DNA from: Paroedura picta
Taxonomy: Eukaryota > Chordata > Lepidosauria > Squamata > Gekkonidae
DNA: 64,000 nt
Assembly: GCF_049243985.1 (NCBI RefSeq)
Contig: NC_135371.1
Coordinates: 4,303,501-4,367,500, forward strand
Direction of reading: 5' to 3'
Shown in pieces: positions 41,927 to 53,964 of this stretch (position 1 is its first letter; the number at the start of each line of letters is the position of its first letter). The notes under the pieces were generated by a model that was given only the letters and a program-made list of their open reading frames with translations, had not been told where the DNA came from and searched no databases. A program made the position numbers and the translations under genes.

Positions 41927-44900
41927 GGTGGAAAACAAGAACCTGTCCAAAGGTTTTCAGTCCTGCAACATCGGTACTGAGTGATCATTCAGAGCCAGAA
42001 ATGGAGAAAGAGACTCCCGCAGGTCCCAAATTAGGGGACGTGTCAGAGGAGAAAGGAGAAGCCCTTCATGTCCTCCAGGCTGGGAGTATCAGGGAAATCC
42101 TGCAAAGAAGAACAGGACATCCAGTGAATCTGCCTGCAGCGGAGGGATCCCTTTCCCTTGAGCAGTGGGAAGCCCAGTGGCAGGAGTTCCTCAGGGCACT
42201 GGAATCTTCTCACTCCCCATGGGGAATCTCCCCCTTGCCAGAGAAACCGTCACCCTGGGATAATGCCAAGACCTTTCTGGCTGCTTTTGAGCAAGTGGCC
42301 GAAGCCTGTCGGTGGCCCCAGGAAGAGTGGGCGAGCCGACTCCTGCCGGCCCTCAGCGGAGTAGCCGAGCGAGCCTTGAACAGCCTGGATGTCCCAGACA
42401 GAGAGGATTATGGGAAAGTGAAGGCAGCCATCTTGCGAGTAGATGCCCTGAGCCGGGAGAAGCAACGTGAAGAGTTCAGGCGTTTCTGCTACCAGGAGGC
42501 TGAGGGGCCACGAGGGGCTTACTGCCGATTGCGGGAAATGTGCCGCGGGTGGCTGAGGGTAGAGAACCACAGCAAGGAGCAGATCCTGGAGCTCTTGATC
42601 CTGGAGCAACTGCTGAGCATCCTTCCCCTGGAGATCCAGAGCCGGGTGCGAGAGAGCAGCCCCCAGAGCTGCTCCCAAGCTGTGGCCCTGGCTGAGGAGC
42701 TCCTCTCAAGGGAGGAGAACCAGGTGAGGCCCTTCTGCTGTGCAGGCCCGGATTGTGAGAGGGCCTGGGGTGGAGGCAGGGCTGAGATCTGGCCCTTTTG
42801 GGATGGGGGGAGAGAGGAGGGGAGTCCTGGGGTGTGATGGGAGGGCTTGTTGCCTTGTTTCCAGCTGAATCCAGAGTCTCTGGGTGGGGAGGAGTTTTCT
42901 CTCAAACTGAGAAAGGATGTTTTGGCATTTATAAGCCACTTTGAGACTCCTTTGGGTAGTAAAAAGCAGGGTGCAAGAAACACATCTAGTTCCTTCTTCA
43001 TCCTCTCCCCACCCCCTTTAGTTCTCTATTTCTACCCTGAAAAGTTCCCTCTCTCCTATTGCAGGTGCCCTGGAAGATGTCTGGGAGTGCCTCTGAGGCT
43101 GGCCAGGCTTCATCTGAGAGGGAGCTTTTGCTGGCTGTCGAGGAAGAGGAGGCCAGAGAGGCTGGTCCACTGGGTAAGGTGGGAAGGAGACCTTTGGGGG
43201 CCTAAATCCAAGGCACCTGGAAGCTTGGAACAGTGGTTAAGAGTGGTGGCTGCTAATCTGGTGAGCCGGGTTTGATTTGCTGCTCCTCCCCATGCAGCCA
43301 GCAGGGTGACCCTGGGCTAGTCTTGATGGTGCTGTTCTCACAGAGCCGTTATGTCAGAGCTCTCTCAGCCCCACCTACCTCACAGGGTATCTGTTGTGAG
43401 GAGAGGAAAGGATTGTAGGCTGCTTTGAGAGTCCTTCAGGCAGTGAAAAGTGGGGAATAAAAAACAATTCTTCTTCTTCTGGGGCTGAGCTCAGCTGCAG
43501 CTCCTTTCCTCTCTTTGAGGGCTGCAGTGTCAGATTTTTCGGAGGATAGCATATTCTAGTGCAGGGCTAGTCAACCTGTGGTCCTCCAGATGTTCATGGA
43601 CTACAATTCCTATTGGGAATTCATGGGAATTATAGTCCATGAACATCTGGAGGACCACAGGTTGACTCACCCCTGTTCTAGGGAATGTGCCTGCTGGACC
43701 AGGTCAAGTTCTACTGACTCTTTTTTTATAGTAGTCAGGCCTTCCCATGGATAGCCCAGTCTAGCAACCTGAAGCTCTTCTTTGTGGCCTGATAGACAGC
43801 TTGAAAACAGCTTGATCTGATATGTGAGAACAGCAGGGAGATTAATATATGCTCAGAACTTATGGTATAGAATCATAGAGTGAGAAGGGTTCTCCAGGGT
43901 CATCTAGTCCAACCCGCAGAAAGCAGGAAATTTACAACTACCTGCCCAGCTACAGTGACCCCAGATGATCCCCTCGCCCTGAAAAAAAAATCTTCCAGAA
44001 TCCCTTGCCAGTCTGGCCTGGAGGAAATTCACCTCCTGACCCCAAAGTGACAATTGGCATTTCCCTGGGTGTGCAAGAAAGGGCCCCAAGAGCCAAGCTT
44101 GGGCACAATCCCTTCTGCCCACCCCCTCACCATCTGCCTAAATTCACAGAATCATCATTCCTGTGAGGTGGGTATCTAGCCTCTGCTTAAAAACTTCAAA
44201 GGAAGGAGAACCCGCCACCTCCTGAGGAAGCCTGCTCCACTGAGGAACTGCTCTAACTGCCAGGAACTTCTTCCGGATGAATCAAACCTGGCTTTATGGA
44301 TTAGAAGCCGCCGCTTCTAACCACTACACCAAGCTGGCTCTCTTGATGGACTAATCGAAATACACCCCAGGAGGCAGGAGTGATGGATCTGAGTCTAGTT
44401 CTCATTTGCAAGACTGCTGATCGGATCTCTCTCTTTATTTCAGCCGGCAGCACAGGCAAGACGGCCGAGGAATTCCAGGCACCATCATCGGATGATTCTA
44501 AGAAGGAAGAGTTGGCAGACAAATTCAGGAGTGTAGAAGGGATCATGAGGCAGGAGGGAAACAGCAAGCTTGAGCAGAGGGATAAACCCCTTCCGTTCCA
44601 AGGACGGGGCTCCTGCGAAATCCCAGTCCAAGAAAAAAGGCCGGCTGAAAAACGAAGGAGCCACGGCCTCCACCCTAACCAGAGAATCCACTCCAGGGAA
44701 AACAAAAGCTTGACTTTCGGAAAGCCCTTAGCTCAGAAAAATAATGTTGTTTCCCAGGAACAGATTTGTACAAGAGAGAAACCCTGCAGTTGCTTGGAGT
44801 GCAAAAAGAGCTTCAATCATCTCACAACCCCTACTTCACACCCCAAAAGGCATTTAGGTAAGGAGCTGTATATAAAGCAGGGGTAGTCAACCTGTGGTCC

Positions 44901-46014
44901 TCCAGATGTCCATGGACTACAGTTCCCACGAGCCCCTGCCAGCAACTGCATCTGGAGGACCACAGGTTGACTACCCCTGGTATAAAGGGTATGGAATGGT
45001 CTCCTCTGATGCGGAAGGCTGCAACATACAGCAAGAAGCCACTGAAACATGTTGCTTGTGGAAGGAGCTTCCGATCGAGATTCAACCTCCTTGCTCGGTG
45101 CTAACGGGATCTCTCTCTTTATTTCCACAGGGGATGACCAGGGGGATGAGGAAGACGGGGGGCCGCCCCGGTTACCTCCAGACAGAGCCCGGCCTGAAGA
45201 CCAGAATGGAAACTCCAGGAATCCAGATGAACCAAAAAGGCAGGAGGGGCGCCACACAGTCGACAGGATGGACAAGCGGGGGGTCTCCGTGCAAGCAGGG
45301 GATTTCTGTGAAATACTTCACATAGCGGGGGGCACCTACATGTGCTTGGAGTGTGGGATGAACTTCCCCGATCCGGCTCAGTACGATATCCATTTGCAAG
45401 TTCACGGCGGGAAGAAGAGCCACCGATGCTTGGCGTGCGGAAGGAGCTTCCTTTGCAGGGCGGAACTCCTTCGGCACCACCGAATCCACACGGGGGAGAA
45501 GCCGTACGGCTGCCCCGAATGCGGCAAGAGCTATTCGCAGAAAACAAACCTCATTCAGCACCAAAGAATCCACTCGGGAGAGAAGCCATACAAATGCTCC
45601 GAGTGCGGGAAGTGCTTCGGCTGGTATAGTGAGCTCCAGCGGCACCGCAGGATCCACACCGGGGAGAAACCTTTCCAGTGCTCCGAGTGCGGGAAGAGAT
45701 TCAGCCGCACCTGCCACCTCCAGCAGCACCTCAGGACCCACACCGAGGAGAAGCCTTTCGAATGCTCGGAGTGCGGGATGAGCTTCAGCTGGAACGGCAA
45801 TCTTCAGCGCCATCAGAGAACCCACACGGGGGAGAAGCCCTTTGGATGCGCGGTGTGTGGAAAGAGGTTCATCCAGAAATCCAGCCTTCAACAGCATCAG
45901 AGAATCCACTCGGGGAGAAGCCACGTGGACGTTCAGGCGGTTACCAGAGCTTCTCTCCTCTTTCACACCTTAAGGACTACGACAGAGTTCCCACAGGTTG
46001 AAAACTACGTATAA
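41927..46014 (+). CDS. Gene 5: extended-SCAN C2H2 zinc-finger protein with two finger exons
   Basis: Exons 41927-42723 (ATG 42001), 43065-43173, 44444-44857 and 45131-46014; coding lengths sum to 709 aa with matching phases. Exon 1 has the capsid-like upstream part (about 83-145, [20 protein letters not shown]) and SCAN core (about 155-240, [20 protein letters not shown]). Exon 2 is a linker ([14 protein letters not shown]). Exon 3 has a spacer and one finger ([13 protein letters not shown]). Its phase-1 donor CATTTAG|GTAAGG joins exon 4, which begins with a second acidic spacer ([19 protein letters not shown]) and then has 7 intact fingers ([25 protein letters not shown] and others). Exons 3 and 4 look like copies of one ancestral finger exon. 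No KRAB exon was found between 43174 and 44443. The array is followed by a 30-residue non-finger tail. Gene 6 is the closest relative. Confidence 0.9.
43225..43480 (+). repeat. MIR-like CORE-SINE
   Basis: TGGTTAAGAGTGGTGGCTGC, GAGCCGGGTTTGATTTGC, CTACCTCACAGGGTATCTGT, then ACAATTCTTCTTCTTCT. Confidence 0.85.
43562..43676. mobile_element. hAT-type MITE
   Basis: Palindrome with shortened middle, flanked by TTCTAGTG and TTCTAGGG, an imperfect 8-bp duplication. Confidence 0.85.
43868..44275 (-). mobile_element. CR1 LINE 3' end
   Basis: AGAATCATAGAGTGAGAAGG, then GTCATCTAGTCCAACCC and minus-strand coding end. Inserted in the intron before finger exon 1 of gene 5. Confidence 0.8.
44276..44345 (-). 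repeat. MIR-like CORE-SINE head fragment
   Basis: AATCAAACCTGGCTTTATGG and CTAACCACTACACCAAGCTG: only the tRNA-like end remains. Confidence 0.65.
44878..44979. mobile_element. hAT-type MITE in the 273-bp intron between finger exons
   Basis: Ends CAGGGGTAGTCAACC and GGTTGACTACCCCTG, flanked by ATATAAAG/GTATAAAG. It makes up over a third of the intron, which in gene 6 is only 166 bp. Confidence 0.9.
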
Positions 46015-46019
46015 AACAG

Positions 46020-46160
46020 AATCAGAGTCCAGTGGCACGCTTGCACTCGGAAGCTCCCGCCTTGAATAAATCTTTGTTGGTCTTAAAGGTGCCCGACTGG
46101 ACTCTGATTTTGCTTTGTTGTGCTGCTTCAGACCAACACGGCTACCCGCTTGAAACTATA
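46020..46160 (+). repeat. Interspersed repeat, TTGGTCTTAAAGGTGC core
   Basis: GAATAAATCTTTGTTGGTCT, GACTGGACTCTGATTTTGC, then TTCAGACCAACACGGCTACC. It begins within bases of the gene 5 stop and supplies an AATAAA (46064-46069) that could serve as poly(A) signal. Confidence 0.5.
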
Positions 46161-46164
46161 TATA

Positions 46165-46690
46165 AAGTCAAGGAAAGAAGGTTGGTTTTTATACCCCACT
46201 TTTCACCTCTCAAAGGAGTCCCCAAATGATTTACAATCACCGTCCCTTTCTCTCTCTGCAACAGACACTCAGTGAAGCAGGTGGGGCTATGAGAGCTCTG
46301 AGGGAACTGTGCCTGGCCCAAGGTCACCCTAAAGGCCTCGTAAGTCCCATAGCAGTTTATAATCCGCTTCTCCTTTTCTCCTCACAACAGATTCCCTATG
46401 AGGTAGGTGGGACTGAGCGAGCTCTGAGAGAACTGTCTAACTCAAGGTCACCCAGCAGGCCTCATGCTTCTCAAAGCAGCTTATAATCGCTTTCCTTTCT
46501 CCACAATAGACACCCTGTGAGGTAGGTGAGGCTGAGGGAAATCTGACAGAATTGTTCTGAGAAAACAGCTCTAAGATGACTGTGACTGGCCCAAGGTCAC
46601 CCAGCTGGCAGCATGTGGAGGGACGGGAAATCAACCCTGGCTCTCCAAATTACAGGCCACCGCTCCTGACCATTACACCAAGTTCTTGCA
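46165..46690 (-). repeat. MIR-like CORE-SINE pieces
   Basis: Two or three reverse copies in a row (TTTTTATACCCCACTTTTC; ACACCCTGTGAGGTAGGTGA; CACCCAGCTGGCAGCATGTG; CCATTACACCAAG). Confidence 0.7.
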
Positions 46691-46724
46691 TCTGTACAGA
46701 AACTTTACCATAATGGTTGATGCC

Positions 46725-46985
46725 AAAAAAGAAAAACACACAAGTCAACTCAGGGACAAATGGTATAAATACTCAAATGGTGGAGAGAATTTGAACCATG
46801 GTCTAACTGCAAACTGATCTTATAGGAAGAAAGCAAAGATGTATCCTGAGAGTGGAAGAGAGATTCAAGCCCAGCTCTGCCCTTCTTGAGCACTGAGAAA
46901 TCCACGCATGGGAGAAACCTCAGAAGTGTCTCAAGAAGCCGAGGCAGATTTTGACCTTTGTGCTCCACACAAAGATAAAGCTTTC
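46725..46985 (+). pseudogene. Stray finger remnants behind gene 5
   Basis: GGGACAAATGGTATAAATAC, GGTGGAGAGAATTTGAACCA and GAGAAATCCACGCATGGGAG resemble eroded finger starts and linkers. No open frame remains. Confidence 0.55.
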
Positions 46986-46989
46986 CTGC

Positions 46990-47075
46990 AGGTGGGTCTC
47001 CAGATGTCCACGGACTACAATTCCCATGAGCCCCTCGGTGGACATCTAGAGAGCCACAGTTTGGCCACCCCTGCA
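46990..47075. mobile_element. hAT-type MITE, shortened
   Basis: GTCTCCAGATGTCCACGGAC and GGACATCTAGAGAGCCACAG arms. Eroded ends. Confidence 0.7.
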
Positions 47076-47107
47076 TGGGATGAGGGGAATTCACAACATT
47101 AAAGTCA

Positions 47108-48100
47108 TTTGTTGTTATGTGCGAAGTCGTGTCCGACCCATCGCGACCCCATGGACAATGATCCTCCAGGCCTTCCTGTCCTCTACCATTCCCCGGAGTC
47201 CATTTAAGTTTGCACCTACTGCTTCAGTGACTCCATCCAGCCACCTCATTCTCTGTCGTCCCCTTCTTCTTTTGCCCTCAATCGCTCCCAGCATTAGGCT
47301 CTTCTCCAGGGAGTCCTTCCTTCTCATGAGGTGGCCAAAGTATTTGAGTTTCATCTTCAGGATCTGGCCTTCTAAAGAGCAGTCAGGGTTGATCTCCTCT
47401 AGGACTGACCGGTTTGTTCGCCTTGCAGTCCAAGGGACTCGCAAGAGTCTTCTCCAGCACCAGAGTTCAAAAGCCTCAATTCTTTGACGCTCGGCCTTCC
47501 TTATGGTCCAACTCTCGCAGCCATACATTGCAACTGGGAAGACCATAGCCTTGACTAAACGCACTTTTGTTGGCAGGGTGATGTCTCTGCTTTTTAGGAT
47601 GCTGTCTAGATTTGCCATAGCTTTCCTCCCCAGGAGCAAGCGTCTTTTAATTTCTTTGCTGCAGTCCCCATCTGCAGTGATCTTGGAGCCCAGGAAAATA
47701 AAATCTGTCACTATCTCCATTTCTTCCCCATCTATTTGCCAGGAATTGAGAGGGCCGGATGCCATGATTGTTGTTTTCTTGATGTTGAGTTTCAAGCCAA
47801 CTTTTGCACTCTCCTCCTTCACCCGCATCAACAGGCTCTTTAGTTCCTCTTCACTTTCTGCCATTAGAGTGGTATCATCTGCATATCTGAGGTTGTTGAT
47901 ATTTATCCCTGCAATCTTGATCCCAATTTGTGACTCCTCTAATCCCGCATTTCTCATGATGTGCTCTGCATACAAGTTAAATAGGCAAGGCGACAGTATA
48001 CAGCCTTGCCGAACTCCTTTCTCAATTTTGAACCAGTCAGTGATTCCATGTTCAGTTCTCACTGTTGCTTCTTGACCTACATATAAATTTCTCAAGAGAC
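47108..48100 (-). mobile_element. Bov-B (RTE-clade) LINE, 5'-truncated, open frame
   Basis: A 326-residue frame on the minus strand (48095 to 47115). It has GVRQGCILSPCLFNLYAEHI, the catalytic LRYADDTTLMAES, the finger-like FLGSKITADG region and the C-terminal PVAMYGCESWTIRKAERQR. No internal stop, so it is fairly young. The endonuclease and first half of the polymerase are missing. The 3' end GCGACCCCATGG..CGACTTCGC lies at 47108-47160. Confidence 0.93.
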
Positions 48101-48459
48101 AAATAAGATGCTAAAGTCATAGACACAATGAAATATTACAATAATAAAAACCAAAAAAATACTAAAATACAGTTTAAAATCCTCATTCCCGCTGCCCTCA
48201 CCCTCTTAACCCCCTCTGCCACTTGCCCCAGACTGAGGACAGGTAAATAATGAGACAGTCAAGAAAGCTCCTTGGAAAAATAGCCTTGAAGAGCTGGTGA
48301 CATAATTTCCATTCGCAAAAGCCCACATAGAAATAGAGAAGTTGATAGTACAGCTCACCAGCACCTGATGTAACGCAGTGTCCACCACCAGTTTCCCTAA
48401 TTTACGAACAGTTCCATCTTGTGAGGAGGCCAGAGAAGCCTCCCTCTCCCCCCCCCATC

Positions 48460-48700
48460 CAAAGAATTGTGAGTTTTTAAAAGGAAACTCAATATGTTCT
48501 TTAACAACATGTGAGATCCTGAAGTTTAGAAGAATATCCTTACATTTCCCTTGATTCTCCTGACAGCATCAGGAGGGAGATGTAAAATGCTCTTTACTGT
48601 GTTTTGTGGAAATTTTTTTTTTCACGAATTGGCATTAAAGGCAATGTTTAAAATGTTCGTCCACCAGAAGGGTTTTGGGAGGTTTCAAAAACCATCGATA
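48460..48700. other. Duplicated 3' flank of gene 5
   Basis: Parts match 62700-62840 behind gene 6 (AGCATCAGGAGGGAGATGTA vs AGCATCAGGCGGGAGAAGTA; GGCAATGTTTAAAATG vs GGCATTGTTTAAAATG). Confidence 0.65.
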
Positions 48701-48714
48701 AAGCTGTGGTGATA

Positions 48715-49000
48715 GAGCCTCTCGTGGCGCAGAGTGGTAAGGCAGCAGACATGCAGTCTGAAGCTCTGCCCATGAGGCTGGGAGTTCAATCCCAGCAGCC
48801 GGCTCAAGGTTGGCTCAGCCTTCCATCCTTCCGAGGTCGGTAAAATGAGTACCCAGCTTGCTGGGGGGTAAACGGTAATGACTGGGGAAGGCACTGGCAA
48901 ACCACCCCGTATTGAGTCTGCCATGAAAACGCTGGAGGGCGTCCCCCCAAGGGTCAGACATGACCCGGTGCTTGCACAGGGGATACCTTTACCTTTACCT
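48715..49000 (+). repeat. Sauria SINE
   Basis: Full forward copy flanked by AAAGCTGTGGTGA on both sides (48700-48712 and 49002-49014). It is absent from the matching flank of gene 6. Confidence 0.92.
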
Positions 49001-51284
49001 TAAAGCTGTGGTGAGAACCTTTCTGGCAAGCACTTGAGACAGGCACCTTCCGTTGCACTTGCTCAGGGTCCCTGGCCCAAAAGAGGTAAACCCAAGCTGT
49101 TCCACTAGGCCTAGGGGACACTCCCTGCCCTAGAACCCCACTTACAAAACACCAGTCTGTCCATTAAACCAACCCCCTCTCTGTAATGGTTTTAAGGAGG
49201 CATCTTTTAATGTTTTGATTTTAAATTGATATATTTTTTTTATTAAGTCAAGTGCATCGTATACTTTATAAATGTGGTCATTCACCCTGGCCCTACAGGA
49301 AAGGGCGGGTAACAATAATAACAATATCATCATTATTATTGTTACAACCGATCCCCAAACCTTGACTTCAAGATCCAGAATGTTAGGTTCAAATCCACCC
49401 TTGCCCCAGAAGCTCATTGGCTGATTTTTTTGGCCAGAGACTTTTTGAGCTCCAAGATACTTTCCATGACTGTTTGAGGAAAAGATCACGTTCATGGGTG
49501 AGCCCCTTCTTGTAAGATGTGCAATGGATTGATAAGTACAGAAGCCTCGGGGTTTGGGTGGTAAACGGCAGGTCTTGGGCTGATTCTGTGCCAAATATCA
49601 TAGAATCATAGAGTTGGAAGGGGCCATACAGGAAATGTGTAAATTGTTTGTCCCTAAAGTATATGTGTTTTTAAAAATGGTCTGTAAAAGTGTCAAAGAA
49701 ATCCTATTGTTTGGGCAAGGCGTCCTTGCACCACATCTGACCTCCCGCGTGTTAAATTCAAGAGCGAAATGGGTGGGCTACAGCTGGGTGGATCTGGGTT
49801 CAAATTCACGCTTGGCCAGTCCTTTTCCAAGCCTAACATACTTCACAGGGTTGCCGTGAAGAATAAATAGTATGCTCCTGGTGTGAGACTCTTCTTTCAA
49901 TAAATGTTTAATGGATTGCTAAGTATGGAAATCTTGCTTCTACACGGCAGGTCTTGGATTGGCTGTGTGTGAGATATTAATTCTTTTGATTGGTATGGGA
50001 ATACCAAAGCAATGCTTTTGATTTTTGATTTTTTAAGGAGGAAGTGTATAAGTCTCACATTTAGAAGATCATGTGCGGCAGAGGTGTCATTCACAGCCAT
50101 ACTCACCAGTGGCCCTCCAGGCTCAGTTGGCCTACTCAGAAGTGGAAACTGGCAAGTGAAGGGAGGCAGTGAGCTGGGCAGCAAGAGAAAAAGAAGAGGG
50201 CAGGGCAGGAAGGGGAAGGAAAAAGAGAAGAAGGAAGCTGGGTGAATGAGACAAATATTCAAGATTCGTTGTATGTTAAAATTAATAACACTGGATTGAT
50301 GCCATTGCTGATATAATAACAGGAAATTTGGCAGTTTCTACATTGCCAGGAATGTTTTCCAGGTAATTTTGATGCTAGACTGCTGTGATGCACTCTGTAT
50401 GTGTCTGCCCTTGAAGACAAGACGCATACTGCAGTTGTTCCTGTTAGGCACCATGTGGAAAACAAGAGTTGCATTCACCTGTTAGTGCTATTCATTGAGT
50501 GGTCTTCATTGCAGGAACACATTGGGACTGTGCACCTGCAGGCCAGCCACAGAAAGGATATAGCAAGCTTCCTTCCCCCCTCCAACAAATAACAGCTCCC
50601 AAGAATGCTACCCCCTCCCCTCATGGGGAGAGGGTGATTTTCCCTCTGCAAGACATCAGTTACAGAGGTAATTTGCTATCTACGGTGCTTGAAGGAGGTT
50701 GGTCTTCAAAGCTCTTGTATTAAAGTTCGTTTAGCGGCAATTTCTTGTAAGCATTTCCTGTTGGTGGTAGTTCTTTTTCCTCTGATGGAGCTAAATTATT
50801 TACGAAGGGTCTGATGATTATGTATTTTTCCCCACCTCCTGAATCCTCACTTGGCCAGTCATTTTAAAAGCCTAACATGCTTCGCAGGATTGCCGTGAAG
50901 ATTAAATACGTTCCAGTCATGCCCATTCTGCTAACTCTGCAATGGCGATCGATTAGTTCCCGAGTACAGTTCAAGGTTCTGGTTATCACTAACAAAGCCA
51001 TGAAAGGCCTAATATTGCCAAGGAGGCCACAAAAATTACACATTTCTGGAAAAAAAAAACCTGGGCCATCCCCTGTGCTTTTAGAAACACTTCCCCTCTC
51101 TGTGCGTGGCCCCATGGTGTGCATTTTTGATCCGCATTAAAACCAAGACCAGAATTAGATATATGATGTGCATGTATATGCATTTCAAGTTTAGTACACA
51201 AAAGAGGGAGTTATTATTTCGTATCAATCAGCTCAGGCAGATTGGTTTGGCTGCTAAGAGCCACAGGCTCTAATCTGGAGAATT
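49001..51284. other. Intergenic, duplicated flank, no gene recognised
   Basis: 49660-49990 matches 62860-63150 behind gene 6 (CACCACATCTGA; GGTCTGGGTTCAAA; TTGCAATAAATGTGTAATG-like). A short CR1 end lies at 49598-49632 (minus). No coding sequence is supported. A C/T-rich patch lies at about 50160-50240 on the minus strand. Confidence 0.45.
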
Positions 51285-51415
51285 ATCTACCACAGTAAGT
51301 GGTGGTAGCTAAAAACCTAGACAGTTTCAACAGGGGGTTGGATGAATATCTGGGACAGAGGTCCATAAGCGGCTATTAGCCACAAGGTATTAATGGGAAA
51401 CTATGTCTGAGGAAC
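51285..51415 (+). repeat. LINE 3' tail fragment (CR1/L3-like)
   Basis: AGTGGTGGTAGCTAAAAACC, TCAACAGGGGGTTGGATGAA, GACAGAGGTCCATAAGCGGC. Confidence 0.6.
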
Positions 51416-51451
51416 TGAGGGTAGCCGTGCTGGTCTGAAGTTGCACAATAA

Positions 51452-51730
51452 AGAGAGCCAGTTTGGTGTAGTGGTGAGGAGTGCGGACTTCTAATCTGGC
51501 ATTCAAGGTTCGATTCTGCGCTCCCCCACATGCAACCAGCTGGGTGACCTTGGGCTAGTCACAGCACTGATAGAGCTGTTCTGACCAGGCAGTGATATCA
51601 GGGCTCTCTCAGCCTCACAGGGTGCCTTTAGTGGGGAGAGGAAAAGGGAAGGCGACTGTAAGCTGCTTTGAGCCTCCTTTGGGTAGGGAAAAGCGGCATA
51701 TAAGAACCAACTCTTCTTCTTCTTCTTCTA
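51452..51730 (+). repeat. MIR-like CORE-SINE, well preserved
   Basis: AGAGCCAGTTTGGTGTAGTG to AAGCGGCATATAAGAACCAA and a CTT-rich tail. It lies inside an older copy of the TTGGTCTTAAAG-type repeat. Confidence 0.9.
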
Positions 51731-52110
51731 AAATCAGAGTCCAGTGCTTGCCCTAAAAAGCTCTTAAAGGTCTTAAAGGTACAACTGGCCTCTGATTTTA
51801 TTGAGGAAGTCATATTTTGTCGTCTTGGTGCTCAGGGGATTAACATGGGAAGGTAGCAGAAATAATCTACTATAAAGAGCTACAAAAACAAAAATAGAGT
51901 TTCACTAAGAAAACATCAATGCTGCCTTCACATCTTAACACATCTCTGTGCCTTCCTCACAGGCTACGCTGAGCACCTTTTTTTGGGGCCAGGAAGAAAT
52001 CAAGTTGCAGCCGACTTCACGGCAACTCTGTAGAGTTTTCAGGGCAAGAGACGTTCAGACATTTTGGAACAGAATATGGTGCAAAAAAGAAAAGGGAAAA
52101 GGCTTTTATC

Positions 52111-52246
52111 CAGGGGTAGTCAAACTGCGGCCCTCCAGATGTCCATGGACTACAATTCCCAGAAGCCCCTGCCAGCATTCGCTGGCAGGGGCTCCTGGTA
52201 ATTGTAGTCCATGGACATCTGGAGGGCCGCAGTTTGACTACCCCTG
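52111..52246. mobile_element. hAT-type MITE, near-perfect palindrome
   Basis: Flanked by exact CTTTTATC duplications (52103-52110 and 52247-52254), just upstream of the gene 6 promoter-like block. Confidence 0.95.
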
Positions 52247-52294
52247 CTTTTATCAAAAAACACACCCAGATGAGTATTTTTGTGTACTGGCCTG

Positions 52295-52430
52295 AGAGGC
52301 CTTGGGAGGGTTACAACGATAGAGCGGCGCTTCCTAGAGAGCCCCCCACCAGTCCTCCCCCTTCCGCCTTTCGGGAAAAGCTTGGCTGGAGGACCGAGGC
52401 GGGGGCTGGACGGGGGGAGAGGCAGGAAGG
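52295..52430 (+). promoter_or_regulatory. Putative promoter and first exon of gene 6
   Basis: GGGAGGGTTACAACGATAGA, GCTTCCTAGAGAGCC, TCCTCCCCCTTCCGCC and GCTTGGCTGGAGGACCGAGG, then AAGG|GTAAAGATC. It aligns with 31205-31373 upstream of gene 4. A GC-rich, probably CpG-dense intron start follows (52431-52720). Confidence 0.6.
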
Positions 52431-52944
52431 GTAAAGATCAGGGGGGAGAAGGGGGGGTCTCTGTGGGTCTCTGCTCCCCGGGAGGGATCGGGATCCCTGC
52501 ACGGGAGAAGCTGGGAGGGGATCCGGCTCCTCGGAGGGCTCTGCAGAGGGGAAGCGGGAGTTTTCTCCCGGTCGCTTGGCAACCCCGAGGAAAGGGGTCC
52601 AGGGTGGGGGCGGGGTGTGTTTGTGGGGGGGGAGGGCACCTCCCCCTCTCTGGGTCTCCCGGGGCTGGAAGCAGACCCAGTCTCTGGTGCAAGAGGCAGC
52701 CCTGCGGAGCCTTCCCAGAATAACCTTTTCTCTGTTGTTGCTGAATGGGATTCCTCTGGAGCAGGAGGAGCCGTGCAAAGACGAGACCCTCTTTGGGGTG
52801 GGGAGGAAATGGCAGAGGCGCCCACTCACCTGGTGTCACGCTAATCCCTTATGTCTCCTGATGTGGGGAGATCAGGAGAGTCTCAGATGAAGAAATTGGG
52901 TCTGGAGAAAAGTCAGGAATTCGTCTTCTGGCAGCAGAACTCCT

Positions 52945-53045
52945 TGCAGCGGGGGTGGCCAAGCTGTGCTTTTCCAAATGTCCATGGACTCCAATTGCCC
53001 CATAGTAATTGTACTCCATGGACATCTGGAGAGCTACAGTTTGAC
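52945..53045. mobile_element. Old hAT-type MITE
   Basis: CAGCGGGGGTGGCCAAGCTG and CATGGACATCTGGAGAGCTA arms. Eroded. Confidence 0.65.
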
Positions 53046-53245
53046 CTGAAGCGAGAGACTGGAAACCTTAGGGAGAGTGGATTGAGACTCTTTGGGGGAA
53101 TGAGAGATTTCCAGGGTGACTGTAGCCACAGAGACCTGCAGACCTGCCTGTCCCAGCATCCACGGCCCTGACAGCTACACCCAAACAAGCCAGGCCATTT
53201 GAAGACCTCCCCGGACCTGTGAAATTGGTGGTTGACCGTGCAGAG

Positions 53246-53381
53246 CAGGGGTAGTCAAACTGCGGCCCTCCAGATGTCCATGGACTCCAATTCCCAGAAG
53301 CCCCTGCCAGCATTTGCTAGCAGGGGCTTCTGGGAATTGGAGTCCATGGACATCTGGAGGGCCGCAGTTTGACTACCCCTG
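53246..53381. mobile_element. hAT-type MITE, near-perfect palindrome
   Basis: Exact 8-bp duplication GTGCAGAG (53238-53245 and 53382-53389). Confidence 0.95.
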
Positions 53382-53599
53382 GTGCAGAGCATTCTTCTTG
53401 GTGACTCCTGAGGGTGAAGCAGCTTGCCTGCTGATGTCGCCCACCTGAACATCACTTCTCAGACTGAAAGAAGGGAATTTTCTGGACAATGTTCTCTTCC
53501 CCTATCCCTAAGAATTTGTATTAGAATTTTTTTTTTACAGATTAAAAAGGGGAGAAAGAGGGGGTACAAGTAAGAGAAGAAAAAAGAGAACTGTTTTGC

Positions 53600-53830
53600 T
53601 ACCCCTCTTTTTACTACCTGGAGGAGTCCCAAACGTAGCTTACAAATATCTTTCTCTGCCCACAACATGAGGTAGGTACCTCTCCCCCATGAGGTAGGTG
53701 AGGCTGAGAGAGCTCTGAGAGAACTGTGACTGGCCCAAGGTCACCCAGCTGGCTTTATGTGGAGGAGGAGTGGGGGATCACTGGTTGTTGTCCATATCAG
53801 AGGCCGCTGTTCTTAACTACAACCTCATGG
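53600..53830 (-). repeat. MIR-like CORE-SINE
   Basis: CCCTCTTTTTACTACCTGGA, CATGAGGTAGGTGAGGCTGA, GGTCACCCAGCTGGC, then TTCTTAACTACAAC. Confidence 0.75.
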
Positions 53831-53964
53831 TGACTCTCAAGAGAAGAGTAAAAAAAATAGAACAAAGAACTGACATATCAGCTTCAGAGCCACTTTGAGA
53901 CTTCTTCAGGTAGTAAAAAGTAGCGTACAAAAACAGCTCTTTTAATTATCTGACTTTATGCTAT

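Noticed and set aside
45172-45966. 264-codon minus-strand frame over gene 5 fingers
   Set aside because: Antisense shadow of the finger repeat; no promoter or family match.
52280-52839. Frames of 130-170 codons on both strands near the gene 6 first exon
   Set aside because: GC-rich block without codon structure or family similarity.
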